From assembly GCF_000312125.1 (NCBI RefSeq), contig NZ_HE978642.1, positions 619,342-683,341 on the forward strand: a stretch of 64,000 nucleotides of DNA, read 5' to 3'. The position numbers were made by a program, and so were the translations under genes. Within the stretch, counting starts at the first letter, position 1. Each line of letters opens with the position of its first letter. This DNA comes from Timonella senegalensis JC301. Lineage in GTDB: Bacteria; Actinomycetota; Actinomycetes; Actinomycetales; Cellulomonadaceae. Below are positions 41,508-50,953 of the stretch, piece by piece. Under the pieces are notes generated by a model that was not told where the DNA came from, did no database searches, and saw only the letters and a program-made list of their open reading frames with translations.

Positions 41508-43231
41508 TAGTACGCGCCCTCGGTCTCGATATTTCCGCCCATGCCGGCGTTGGCAATTCCCATTCCCGCGCCACCCATCCTGCGCCCGGAGAGCCTGTTA
41601 AAGTCGGACGCACTGTGGCACTTATCCAGACCCACCTCGTAGCTAACTGCACCGGTCTTGACCAGATCTGCTAGGTGCTGGTCCATGGTGTGCATTCCAT
41701 CCGCAGCGCCAGCCTGCATGAGTGAGTACACCTGGTGTGTCTTGCCTTCACGGATAAGGTTCCGGATAGCAGGCGTGGCCACCATGACCTCCGTGGCAAC
41801 TACTCGGCCGGGGCTATTCTGGCGTTTACACAGTGTCTGGGAGACTACGCCCTGAATAGCGGAGGCGAGCTGAACACGGATCTGTTCCTGCTGTTCGGCA
41901 GGGAACACATCAATCACGCGATCGATTGTCTGAGCCGCATCCTGCGTGTGAAGCGTTGCAAAAACGAGGTGACCGGTCTCGGCTGCGGTGAGCGCTACCG
42001 AAATAGTCTCCAGATCGCGAAGCTCGCCAACCAGGATGATGTCCGGGTCCTGACGGAGCACGTGCTTGAGTGCGCTAGCAAACGACCACGTATCGGTACC
42101 CACTTCGCGCTGGTTCACAATCGAGCGCTTGTGGTCGTGGAGGAACTCGATAGGATCCTCCACCGTCATGATGTGGTCGCTGCGGGTGCGGTTGGCCTGG
42201 TCAATGATCGACGCAAGGGTTGTAGATTTGCCCGAACCCGTGGGGCCGGTAACCAGGACGAGCCCACGCGGAAGTTTGGAGAACGTGTTGACGATTGGTG
42301 GAACGCCAAGCGCCTCCAGTGGCTTGATTTCGCTCGGAATAACGCGGAAGGCGGCGCCAACGGTGTCACGCTGCATGTAGAAGTTCACTCGGAACCGTTC
42401 ACCGTCTGGCACGTGATACGCAAAGTCGAGCTCGAGTTGCTCCTCGAACTTCTCGCGCTGCTTCTGCGTCAGAAGGGTGAAAAGGGACCTCCGCAGAGAT
42501 TCCCCAGTCATCGGCGCATAACCTTCCAACGGCATAAGCGCTCCGGACTTTCGGATCATCGGTGTAGACCGATCGGTCAAGTGGAGGTCAGAGGCCCCGT
42601 GGAAAACAACGTCACGTAGTACATCGTCGATAAGAAGGTCGCCCGCGCGAAGCGCGTTCGACATACCAACGCGACCACCATCGTTCTGATCAACGGCAAC
42701 AATTCCACGCGGACGAAGCGGTTGAGAAGGATCGACAACAGGCTTCGTGGGGGGTGCTGGCATTGTAAGCCCAGCCAACTTGGTTACCGGAGGACTGCTT
42801 GGGGCACCGTTTCCCGCAAAAGGAGACACGGCTTCCGACTTCAGCGGGTAAGAGGTCGCCGCACGGTTACCCACTCGAGAGCCCGCTCCGGGAAGGGTTT
42901 CCACTGGCTCAACGATCCCTGGACGCTGAGATTGAGGCACAAACGTGGAGATCGATTGGTGCTGCTGATCCAGCGAACCATAGGAACTCTGACGGGCACT
43001 TTCGCTCACCCCAGAATTGGTCTGGTTGGTGTGATTGCCCAAGGCATCAGAGGTGGTGGGAACTGCCCACGGATAGTCCGACTCGCGGGGAGCAGTCGAC
43101 TGCCGGACACCATATTCGGTATTAGGAATCCCCGGAGCGCTCGTGCTGCGAGCTGACGGGTCCAACTGAGTATTGGGGTCCGACACTCCCCTACGCCCAG
43201 GTTGTCCTTCCGGATAAAACTGCTGAGTCAC
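41507..43231 (-). CDS. pilT: Type IV pilus retraction ATPase PilT with long N-terminal extension
   Basis: Hexameric ATPase that depolymerises the pilus (twitching, retraction). About 574 aa versus ~345 in E. coli-type PilT. The first ~195 residues are Pro/Ser/Gln/Asn-rich and look disordered. The PilT core has the N2-domain ASDLHL motif, RFRVNFYMQRDTVGAAFRVIP, Walker A VTGPTGSGKSTT (about 328-339), TVEDPIEF, Walker B region DPDIILVGELRD and the retraction-ATPase signature (AIRNLIREGKTHQ). GTG at 43231 with AAGG upstream is the likely start. It is unusually placed inside the pil operon, between pilB and pilC. Confidence 0.95.
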   Translation of the reverse strand: MTQQFYPEGQPGRRGVSDPNTQLDPSARSTSAPGIPNTEYGVRQSTAPRESDYPWAVPTTSDALGNHTNQTNSGVSESARQSSYGSLDQQHQSISTFVPQSQRPGIVEPVETLPGAGSRVGNRAATSYPLKSEAVSPFAGNGAPSSPPVTKLAGLTMPAPPTKPVVDPSQPLRPRGIVAVDQNDGGRVGMSNALRAGDLLIDDVLRDVVFHGASDLHLTDRSTPMIRKSGALMPLEGYAPMTGESLRRSLFTLLTQKQREKFEEQLELDFAYHVPDGERFRVNFYMQRDTVGAAFRVIPSEIKPLEALGVPPIVNTFSKLPRGLVLVTGPTGSGKSTTLASIIDQANRTRSDHIMTVEDPIEFLHDHKRSIVNQREVGTDTWSFASALKHVLRQDPDIILVGELRDLETISVALTAAETGHLVFATLHTQDAAQTIDRVIDVFPAEQQEQIRVQLASAIQGVVSQTLCKRQNSPGRVVATEVMVATPAIRNLIREGKTHQVYSLMQAGAADGMHTMDQHLADLVKTGAVSYEVGLDKCHSASDFNRLSGRRMGGAGMGIANAGMGGNIETEGAY

Positions 43232-43340
43232 GATGTAGCCTTCCCGATCCAAGCGCGCCAAACCGGCCACGCGTCACCGAGATATCGGCATTGAGCGAGT
43301 GGAACTTTAGGCAGTAACAGCCCAGACTTTAGGCCGCCGG

Positions 43341-45011
43341 TCAGGTTACAACGCGCAGAATTTCCTCGATCGAGGTTTGGCCTTCCACGACCTTCATCCA
43401 GCCGTCGTCGCGCAGCGTGCGCATTCCCTGCTTCATCGCAACCTTGGCGATCTCGGCGGAGGACGCGTGGGACACGGCGAGGCGCTCGATCTCCTCGGTC
43501 ACGTTCATGACCTCGTGCAGAGCAATACGGCCGCGGTACCCGGTGTTGGAGCACGAGGTGCAGCCTGCGGGGCGATGCAGGACCGGGATTTCCTCGCCCT
43601 CGATCCAAGGGAAGCGCGCTGCAGTCATCTCGTCTGGCGTGGGTGTGTACTGCTCCTTGCACTTGCCGCAGAGCTTTCGGGCAAGACGCTGGGCCACGAT
43701 GCAGTCGAGCGCGGAGCCCACGAGGAACGGCTCGATGCCCATCTCGGTGAGACGAGTGACTGCGGACGGGGCGTCGTTGGTGTGCAGGGTGGAGAGCACG
43801 AGGTGACCGGTGAGCGCGGCCTCGATCGCGATCTGGGCGGTCTCGTGGTCACGGATCTCACCGAGCAGAACCACGTCGGGGTCGGAACGCAGGATCGAAC
43901 GCAGGGCGCCCGCGAACGTCAGACCTGCCTTGGGGTTGACCTGCACCTGGTTGATGCCCGGAAGCCTGTACTCAACCGGGTCCTCCACGGTGATCACGTT
44001 GATCTCCGGCTTGGACACCGCGTTGAGCGTGGCGTACAGGGTCGTGGACTTACCCGAACCCGTTGGCCCGGTCACCAGGATCATGCCGTACGGCTTGGTG
44101 TACGACTCCTTGAAGATCTCGTAGTTGTCCTGCCCAAAGCTCAGGTCGCGCAGGTCGAGGCTCGCGGTGGAGTTGTCGAGGATACGCATAACGATCTTCT
44201 CGCCCCACACCGTGGGCAGCGTGGCAACACGGAGGTCAATCTTGCGGCCCTGGTGCGTCACGGACATGCGGCCGTCCTGAGGGCGGCGCTTCTCTGCAAT
44301 ATCGATGTCGGAGAGGATCTTCACGCGCGAGGTCACCGCAGCCTGGGTGCTCTTGGGTGAGCGTTGCATCTCGTGCAGCACGCCGTCAATGCGGTACCGC
44401 ACGCGCAGGTCATGCTCGGTGGGCTCGATGTGGATGTCGGAGGCTCGGTCCGTGATCGCCTGCGTGACAATGAGGTTCACGTAGCGGACGATCGGGGCAT
44501 CGTCGTCCACGGAGTCGCCGATGCTGGACAGGTCGATCTCCTCGACCTGCTGCTCGGAGAGCTGGTGGGCCAGGTTGTCCATCTCGCCGTCCGCACGGAT
44601 GAAGCGGTCGAGCGCGCGGGAGAGGTCCTCGTGCGTGGCCACCACGGGCGTGACCTGCATACGCGTGAGCTGACGGACGTCGTCGAGCGCAAGCACGTTA
44701 CCCGGGTCCGCCATCGCAAGGATGATGGACCCGTTTTGGTAGCCAATGGGGAGAACCGTGTAGCGGCGACACAGCGCACCCGGCACTGCGGAGACTGCAG
44801 TGCGGTCCACCGGGTAGACATCAAGGTCCACAAACTCTAGGCCGACCTGTTGCGCGAGCGCCGAGACGAGCTGCCCCTCGCTGAGGACCCCGGACTCAAC
44901 GAGGACTCGGCCGAGGCTGTGCCCGCGGAGCACCTGCTCGTCTAGGGCTGCCAGGAGTTGATCCTGGGTTACTAGTCCCTCATCAAGGAGGATTTCTCCA
45001 AGCTGCTTCAT
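43341..45011 (-). CDS. pilB: Type IV pilus extension ATPase PilB with MshEN domain
   Basis: Hexameric assembly ATPase, 556 aa. The N-terminus contains a tandem MshEN-type signature: LGEILLDEGLVTQDQLLAAL and LGRVLVESGVLSEGQLVSAL, the pattern known to bind c-di-GMP. The core has ASDIHIEP, KRRPQDGRM, Walker A VTGPTGSGKSTTL, VEDPVEYRLPGINQVQVN, Walker B DPDVVLLGEIRD and the zinc motif CGKC...CTSC with YRGRIALHEV. First gene of the pilus operon. A 27-nt hairpin abuts the start and covers part of the GGAG ribosome-binding site. Confidence 0.97.
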   Translation of the reverse strand: MKQLGEILLDEGLVTQDQLLAALDEQVLRGHSLGRVLVESGVLSEGQLVSALAQQVGLEFVDLDVYPVDRTAVSAVPGALCRRYTVLPIGYQNGSIILAMADPGNVLALDDVRQLTRMQVTPVVATHEDLSRALDRFIRADGEMDNLAHQLSEQQVEEIDLSSIGDSVDDDAPIVRYVNLIVTQAITDRASDIHIEPTEHDLRVRYRIDGVLHEMQRSPKSTQAAVTSRVKILSDIDIAEKRRPQDGRMSVTHQGRKIDLRVATLPTVWGEKIVMRILDNSTASLDLRDLSFGQDNYEIFKESYTKPYGMILVTGPTGSGKSTTLYATLNAVSKPEINVITVEDPVEYRLPGINQVQVNPKAGLTFAGALRSILRSDPDVVLLGEIRDHETAQIAIEAALTGHLVLSTLHTNDAPSAVTRLTEMGIEPFLVGSALDCIVAQRLARKLCGKCKEQYTPTPDEMTAARFPWIEGEEIPVLHRPAGCTSCSNTGYRGRIALHEVMNVTEEIERLAVSHASSAEIAKVAMKQGMRTLRDDGWMKVVEGQTSIEEILRVVT

Positions 45012-45018
45012 ACCGACT

Positions 45019-45045
45019 CCACTAGAACTGTGACTTTTCTAGTGG
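45019..45045 (-). promoter_or_regulatory. Inverted repeat/hairpin in the pilB leader
   Basis: Perfect 9-bp arms CCACTAGAA / TTCTAGTGG with a 9-nt loop. On the mRNA the 3' arm ends in GG of the GGAG ribosome-binding site, 7 nt before the pilB ATG. It may act as an RNA element limiting translation or as an operator for a dimeric repressor. Confidence 0.6.
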
Positions 45046-45118
45046 ATGTATCGGCTAGTCATGGCCCATGTCTTAGCCCCAATGACCCAGATCACGGGGT
45101 GAGAACATGAAAACGGCA

Positions 45119-45994
45119 CTATTCGGGGGCGATGGCTGCCTCGAGCGCACGCGTCATGGCTTCAATCGGGGCCGCCTTACCCGTCATGAGCCTCACCTGC
45201 TCGGCTGCCTGGTGCAGAAGCATCCGCTCCCCAGTCACCGCTGCACCGCCAAGTTCACGCCACGCAGAGATGAGGGCTGTGGTTGGGCTGGGCGCGTAGG
45301 CAACGTCGAGGAGGACGCCCCGCGGAGTGGCTGCGGCGTCAAGGAGTTCCTGCGCTAGGCCGTCCGCCGCGTTGGCCGGAAGCGTTGAAACCACAAGGTC
45401 CGCGGTTACAACCGCTGCAGCAGCACCCGCGAGAGTCATGAACTGCGGGTCCACCCCCATTCGCCCGGCTGCGGCCCGTAGCTCGGCGGTTCGCCCTAGA
45501 TTGCGTACAAACACGGTCGGTCGGGCGCATCCGAGTTCTGCCAGCGCGGCTAGGGTGGACGCCGCGGTGGCACCAGCCCCGATGACTACACCCGTGGTCT
45601 TCGCGCCCGGGACGTACCGCTCACCCAGACCCTCCTTCAGCGCCTGTACCAGTCCGTAGACGTCCGTGTTGGTTCCCACCGACATGCGCCCGGCACCCTT
45701 GCCCGAGAACAGGACCGTGTTGACGGATCCAGTCACCTCGGCCAAAGGCTCAACGTGCGCGAGCAGGGGGAAGATCGCCTTCTTGAGCGGCATGGTCAGG
45801 CTCAGGCCCGCCCAGTCGGCGCCGAGCCCGGCTACAAACGCGGACAACTCGCCCTCGTCCACGTCGTGCTTGCCGTACGACCAGTCCTCCAGCCCGAGTG
45901 CGGTGTAAGCCGCGCCGTGCAGGACCGGGGAGAGGGAGTGCTCGATGGGGTGACCCAGAACGGCTGCGTGCATAGTCAAAGTGCTCTCATCCAA
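45119..45994 (-). CDS. aroE: Shikimate dehydrogenase
   Basis: NADP-dependent reduction of 3-dehydroshikimate. The 291-aa protein has the substrate site VLGHPIEHSLSPVLHGAAY, catalytic Lys/Asp in LTMPLKKAIFPLL and GTNTDVYGL, and the nucleotide-binding VVIGAGATAASTLAAL. It belongs to the same pathway as aroC, aroK, aroB and aroQ but is separated from them by the whole pilus locus. ATG at 45974 is an alternative start. It follows mltG. Confidence 0.95.
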   Translation of the reverse strand: MDESTLTMHAAVLGHPIEHSLSPVLHGAAYTALGLEDWSYGKHDVDEGELSAFVAGLGADWAGLSLTMPLKKAIFPLLAHVEPLAEVTGSVNTVLFSGKGAGRMSVGTNTDVYGLVQALKEGLGERYVPGAKTTGVVIGAGATAASTLAALAELGCARPTVFVRNLGRTAELRAAAGRMGVDPQFMTLAGAAAAVVTADLVVSTLPANAADGLAQELLDAAATPRGVLLDVAYAPSPTTALISAWRELGGAAVTGERMLLHQAAEQVRLMTGKAAPIEAMTRALEAAIAPE

Positions 45995-46076
45995 ATGTCT
46001 CGGGATTCAAATCAAGTCTGTTGGTCAATCTATCTGATTCGTCGGCTCGGAGGGAAAACTCGGTCAGCGTGTGAAC

Positions 46077-46150
46077 CCGGTCCGGTTCCAACTTTGGCTA
46101 CGGCCCCAACTCCAACTTCGGCTCCGAATCCGGTCCGGCCCCGGCTCCGC
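46077..46150. repeat. Degenerate ~24-bp tandem repeat between mltG and aroE
   Basis: About three imperfect copies of a unit like CCAACTCCAACTTCGGCTCC. It lies in the 240-nt gap 45995-46234, which otherwise holds the mltG terminator. No gene is supported here. Confidence 0.5.
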
Positions 46151-46168
46151 AAACACCAGCACACAAAG

Positions 46169-46196
46169 AAGGGGAGCAGCCGCAGCCGCTCCCCTT
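46169..46196 (-). terminator. Terminator after mltG
   Basis: Perfect 9-bp stem AAGGGGAGC / GCTCCCCTT with a 10-nt loop, followed on the minus strand by CTTTG; 38 nt downstream of mltG. Confidence 0.75.
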
Positions 46197-46234
46197 CCCC
46201 AAACTATCTCCAACTCAACACGAGCCAGCAGGAA

Positions 46235-47419
46235 TTAGTCGTCCTTGCTGCTGAGTCGATCAGCGTTGTCAGTGATCCACTGCTTGTACTCGTTGACGTT
46301 CTTCTGGTGGTCAGACCAGGTCACCGCGAACTTGGTTTCGTGCGTCTCCGGGTTGACCGCAACAAAGTAGATGTAGTCGGTGTTTGCCGGCTCCAGCGCA
46401 GCCTCAATTGCCTTGAGGCTTGGGGTCGCAATAGGGGTCTTGGGTAGTCCCTTGTGGAGGTACGTGTTCCACGGGTTGTCGTCTGAACGCTCGTTGGAGG
46501 TGGTGGAAGCATCCGCTGATCCGCCGAACTTGTAGTGGACGGTGGAGTCCATTTGCAAGGCCATGTCAATCTCGAGACGGTTGTAGATGACACTCGCAAC
46601 CTTGGCAAAGTCCTCGTCGCGTCCGGCTTCACGCTCTACGATCGCGGCCACGTTGAGGATTTCTTCCCAACGGTCCTTAGGCACCTCGAGTTTGTTGAGG
46701 CGCTTGACCGAGCGGGCCACCATTTCGTCAATGACTTCTTCGGCGGTGACATCCTTGCCAAAGCGATAGTCACCATCGGCTAGCCAGCCTTCAAAGTTTC
46801 CGCCTGCAACCTTAGGTAGTTTGCGCGCGGCCGGGTCTTCCATTGCCGCGTTAATCTCTTCCTCGGTCAGGCCGGTGACCTTTTTGATGCGTTGGATGAT
46901 CTGGCTGTTCTTCTCACCCGGGATCACTTGGATGCGGTTTCCGGAGAGGTTCTTCAGGTCGAGCAGCATCGTGATTGCGGAAGCGGCGGGCATCTCCTTG
47001 TACAGCGAGTAGGTGCCTGGCTGGATCTTGGAGGAGTCCGGGTTGGCGATTGCCGCGTTGGTGTATGCCTGCACGGATGCGATCACGCCGTTGGTGTAGA
47101 GGGTTTGCGCAATGGCTCCCCCGGAGTCGCCCTCCTTGACCTCAATCTCGATGGGTTCAGTTCCCTGACCTTCAAAGTCCTGTGGAGGTGTGGAAGTTGA
47201 CGCCGAGAATGGGGAGAGGTCACCAAAGAACTTGGCACCGGCCTTCCATCCAACGACGACGATGCCGCCGATAACGAGGACGGAAATGAGTGTTGCGATC
47301 ATAGAAGCGCGGCGTCTCTTAGCCGCGCGCTTCTTGCGGGCTGCAAGTTCACGTCGGTCCATGCGGGACAGCTGCGTCTCGTCATAGCCCTGATCTTGGA
47401 GATCGAACAGATCGTTCAC
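46235..47419 (-). CDS. mltG: Endolytic murein transglycosylase MltG
   Basis: Cleaves nascent glycan strands and so sets their length. About 394 aa: cytoplasmic Lys/Arg-rich segment (ELAARKKRAAKRRR), one membrane helix (MIATLISVLVIGGIVVVGW), LysM-like region (IEVKEGDSGGAIAQTLYTNGVI), and the YceG catalytic domain with catalytic Glu in VAAIVEREAGRDEDF, MALQMDSTVHYKFG and NPWNTYLHKGLPKTPIATPS. GTG 47419 is chosen because AAGGAA lies 9 nt upstream. The ruvX-mltG-aroE order is conserved in actinobacteria. Confidence 0.96.
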   Translation of the reverse strand: MNDLFDLQDQGYDETQLSRMDRRELAARKKRAAKRRRASMIATLISVLVIGGIVVVGWKAGAKFFGDLSPFSASTSTPPQDFEGQGTEPIEIEVKEGDSGGAIAQTLYTNGVIASVQAYTNAAIANPDSSKIQPGTYSLYKEMPAASAITMLLDLKNLSGNRIQVIPGEKNSQIIQRIKKVTGLTEEEINAAMEDPAARKLPKVAGGNFEGWLADGDYRFGKDVTAEEVIDEMVARSVKRLNKLEVPKDRWEEILNVAAIVEREAGRDEDFAKVASVIYNRLEIDMALQMDSTVHYKFGGSADASTTSNERSDDNPWNTYLHKGLPKTPIATPSLKAIEAALEPANTDYIYFVAVNPETHETKFAVTWSDHQKNVNEYKQWITDNADRLSSKDD

Positions 47420-47639
47420 GTCTGAAGTTCCTTTAGGTTCGTGGCGCACAGGTTCGTGGCACACCCATTCTTAAACGGGGCTCGGCATGTATGCGCCATG
47501 CGATCTAGCAGTCAGTGAAGGCCAAGAGGCAAACTTCACCCTTCCTAAGCGTAAGATTCTACACTTCCAGATCACGGTTTAGTAAAGAGCGTGATTATCT
47601 GCACTGTTCCTGCCCTTGTGGAAACAGCGCTCTGGTCGC

Positions 47640-48185
47640 CTACTCAAGGTAGTCCGCTAGGGCCGTTCCGGCCCTCTCCCCCGATTTTTTCTCGGTTTCA
47701 AGCGCGGTTTCGAGAATGATGACTGCCGCAACCTGGTCCACCACACTGCGGTGCTTCTTGGAGGATTTTCCGGAGGCGTGCAGAGCCTGGTGAGCTGTCA
47801 CACTCGTCATGCGCTCGTCCACGTATCGGATCTCAACGCCGGGAATGACCTTGGACAACAAATCCCCGTAGTCGAGTGCCATGTCCGCCGAGGCGCCCTG
47901 GCTTCCCGAAAGGTGCTTGGGCATCCCCAAGTAAATGACGCGGATGAACCGCTCCTCTGCGATGTCCCGCAGGGCTGCGATGTCCTTGGGCAGGACACCC
48001 GGTATCTTCCCGCCGCGGGTGTACGTGATGGATCGGTCCCGGGCGAGCGTCTCCACGGGAGACGCCAAGATCCCGTCCGGGTCGCTGGCCGCGACCCCTA
48101 CCCGGACCATTCCTACGTCAATTGCGAGGCGAGCCCCGCGCGCTACGCGCCGGGGCTCACCTTCGTTCAGTTCTGCGTATGTCAC
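47640..48185 (-). CDS. ruvX: Putative pre-16S rRNA nuclease / Holliday junction resolvase-like RuvX
   Basis: YqgF-family RNase H-fold nuclease, 181 aa, proposed to process the 5' end of 16S rRNA. The sequence has the opening strand LAIDVGMVRVGVAASDPDG with its metal-binding Asp, VIYLGMPKHLSGSQG, and RYVDERMTSVTAHQAL, with the final Asp in HRSVVDQVAAVIILE. It overlaps the alaS stop by 4 nt, so it is coupled to alaS. Confidence 0.95.
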   Translation of the reverse strand: MTYAELNEGEPRRVARGARLAIDVGMVRVGVAASDPDGILASPVETLARDRSITYTRGGKIPGVLPKDIAALRDIAEERFIRVIYLGMPKHLSGSQGASADMALDYGDLLSKVIPGVEIRYVDERMTSVTAHQALHASGKSSKKHRSVVDQVAAVIILETALETEKKSGERAGTALADYLE

Positions 48186-50862
48186 GCGCCAACTACCTCG
48201 CGGATATTTTCGACGATTCCCTCGAGTGCCGCTGGAAGTGCGGTCGCGTTCTGGCCGCCACCCTGGGCCATGTCGTCTTTGCCGCCTCCGCCACCGCCGA
48301 GGATGCCGGATGCGGTCTTGGCGAGTGCGCCGGCCTTGATGCCGAGGTCGCGGGCCGACTTGTTGGTGACTACTACAACCTGTGGGCGGTCCTTGAACAC
48401 GCCGGAGATTGCGACAACGGATGCGTCGCCCTCTCCCAATCGATTGCGCAGGTCGGTTGCGAGGGCGCGCAGTGCGTTGCCGTCACCGATCTCGCCCAGG
48501 TTGTGGGCGATAACCTTGACGGAGCCGACGCGGGTTGCGTCCTGGGCCAGTTTGCCTGCAGACGCCATGATCTGGGCCTGACGCATGGAGGTCAGTTCCT
48601 TCTCGGATTCCTTGAGCTTGGCCACGAGCGACTCGATGCGGGTAGGCAGCTCGTCTGGGCGGACGTTGAGCAGTCCGGTGAGCTGCGAAACCAGTGCGCG
48701 CTCCTTGGCGTTGTGGCCGTATGCGCCAGCACCAACGAGTGCGTCAACGCGGCGTACACCGGAGCCGATCGAGGACTCACCAAGGATGGTGATCATACCG
48801 ATGTCGCCGGTCTGCTTGACGTGCGTACCTGCACACAGCTCGCGCGACCAGTCGTCACCGATGGAAACAACGCGCACGCGCTCGCCGTACTTCTCGCCGA
48901 ACAGTGCCATCGCACCCATCGCACGTGCCTCGTCGAGGGACGTGGTGATGTCGGTGACCTCGAAGTTCTCACGGAGCTGGTCGTTCACGCGGCCTTCGAT
49001 CTCGTCCAGTGCGGAGCCCGGTACGGCCTGGCCCTGGCGGAAGTCGAAGCGGATGCGGTTTGGAGAGTTTTCCGAACCTGCCTGCGTGGAGTCGCGCCGA
49101 GGGTCTCCTGCAGCGCCTTGTGGATCATGTGCGTTGCGGAGTGTGCCTGGGAGATCTGGCGGCGACGAACCGTGTCGATCTCAGCCACAACCGACTCACC
49201 GATGGACAGGGTTCCCTCGGTCAGGCGTCCGCGGTGCACGGACAGGCCCTTGACCGGCGACTGGACGTCGTCAACCTCGAAGGTTCCGCCGCCGTCGGAG
49301 AGAACGGTTCCGTGGTCAGCGAGCTGGCCACCCTTCTCTGCGTAGAACGGGGTGCGGTCGAGGATGAGCTCGACGTCAGCTGGTGCGGACACCGAGGTCA
49401 CCGAGACGCCGTCAACGAGCATTGCCTCAACCTTGGCTGGGGCCTTTGCGTCGGTGTATCCGAGGAACTCAACCGGGGCGGACAGCGCGGAGGCAACGCC
49501 CTGGTAGATCGAGATGTCGGCGTGGCCCTGCTTCTTGGACAGTGCGTCGGCGCGTGCGCGGTCGCGTTGCTCCTGCATGAGGGAGCGGAATGCCTTCTCG
49601 TCCACTGCAACGCCCTGCTCCGCAGCAACCTCGAGCGTGAGGTCAATGGGGAAACCGTAGGTGTCGTGCAGGGCGAATGCCTGCTCGCCGGTCAGCGCGG
49701 ACGAACCGGAGGTCTTTGCCTCGGTAACGGCCGAGTCGAGGATGGCGAGGCCAGCGTTGAGTGTGCGGCGGAAGACCTCTTCCTCGGTCTTAGCGGTTGC
49801 CAGGATCGAGTTCCAGTTCTCGGCCAGGTATGGGTAGGACTCGGCCATGACGTTCTTGGAGGTCTCGAGCAGTGCTGGGATGACCGGCTCAGTGACGCCG
49901 AGGAGGCGCATGGAGCGGATCACGCGGCGCATGAGGCGGCGCAGCACGTATCCGCGGCCCTCGTTCGATGGGCGCACGCCATCGCCAATGAGCATGAGCG
50001 AGGAACGCACGTGGTCAGCCACTACACGGAAGCGGACGTCGTTACCCTCGTCTTCACCGTAGGTCTTGCCCGTGAGCTTCATGGCGGTCTCGATAACAGG
50101 GAACACCTGGTCGATCTCGTACATGTTGTTGACGCCCTGCTTGAGCAGAGCAACGCGCTCGAGGCCCATTCCGGTGTCGATGTTGTGCTGCTTGAGCGGT
50201 CCAACGATGTCGAACTTGTCCTTGGCGGTCACGTTCGTGAGCTGGTACTGCATGAACACGAGGTTCCAGATTTCGAGATAGCGGTCCTCGTCAGCTACAG
50301 GTCCGCCCTCTGCGCCGAATTCCGGGCCACGGTCGATGTAGATCTCGGAGCATGGTCCACCTGGGCCGGGCTGGCCGGTGTGCCAGTAGTTGTCCTTCTT
50401 GTCGCGGCGCTGGATGCGCTCCTCTGGGAGGTTAGCAATGCGTCGCCACATCTCGTGTGCTTCGTCGTCGTCTTCGTAGACGGTGACCCACACGACCTCT
50501 GGGTCGAATCCGAGCTTGCCGTCGTCTTCCGATCCGGTGATGAAGTCCCAGGCATACTCAATTGCCTGCTCCTTGAAGTAATCACCAAAAGAGAAGTTGC
50601 CGTTCATCTGGAAGAACGTGCCGTGGCGGGTGGTCTTGCCAACCTCTTCGATGTCGCCGGTGCGGATGCACTTTTGCACGGAGGTGGCGCGTGGCCATGG
50701 TGGGGTCTGCTCGCCGAGCATGTACGGGATGAAAGGAACCATGCCCGCGACGGTGAACAGGAGGGATGGGTCCGGGGAGATCAGTGAGGCCGACGGCACC
50801 ACGGCGTGGCCGCGTGCCTCAAAGTAGTCGAGCCAGCGTTGACGGATTTCAGCGGTACGCAT
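48182..50862 (-). CDS. alaS: Alanyl-tRNA synthetase, interrupted by a one-base frameshift
   Basis: Charges tRNA-Ala and edits mischarged serine. N-terminal part (start ATG 50862, [27 protein letters not shown]) has class II catalytic motifs and MGLERV; the editing domain has [16 protein letters not shown] and, in the second part, [13 protein letters not shown]; the C-Ala domain ends with [15 protein letters not shown]. The reading frame breaks at about 49090-49100: upstream it reads LGATPRRQ and runs to a stop at 48985, while the shifted frame reads [26 protein letters not shown], the expected continuation. Length 2681 nt is one base short of a multiple of three; restoring one base gives 893 aa. 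Because the gene is essential and single here, a sequencing error is the likeliest cause. Confidence 0.93.
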
Positions 50863-50893
50863 GTTCCTCTGCACCTGTTCAGTAGTCATTGGG

Positions 50894-50916
50894 GTGCCCA
50901 CACCTATATTGGGCAC
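50894..50916. promoter_or_regulatory. Inverted repeat upstream of alaS
   Basis: GTGCCC / GGGCAC arms around 11 nt, 32-54 nt upstream of the chosen alaS start. In E. coli AlaRS binds a palindrome at its own promoter; whether this site serves similarly is speculation. Confidence 0.35.
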
Positions 50917-50931
50917 TAGGTAATTCTACGG

Positions 50932-50953
50932 TGCCCCCGCAAATCGGGGGGCA
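50932..50953. other. Hairpin in the alaS upstream region
   Basis: TGCCCCC / GGGGGGCA with a 7-nt loop; TATTTTG follows on the plus strand. It lies between the DUF6167 terminator and alaS and may be part of a leader or promoter structure. Confidence 0.4.

Noticed and set aside
49009..50787. 592-codon open frame on the plus strand, antisense to alaS
   Set aside because: It mirrors alaS codons in a high-GC gene; the minus strand has all AlaRS motifs, and the plus product is His/Val/Glu-biased with no recognisable domain.
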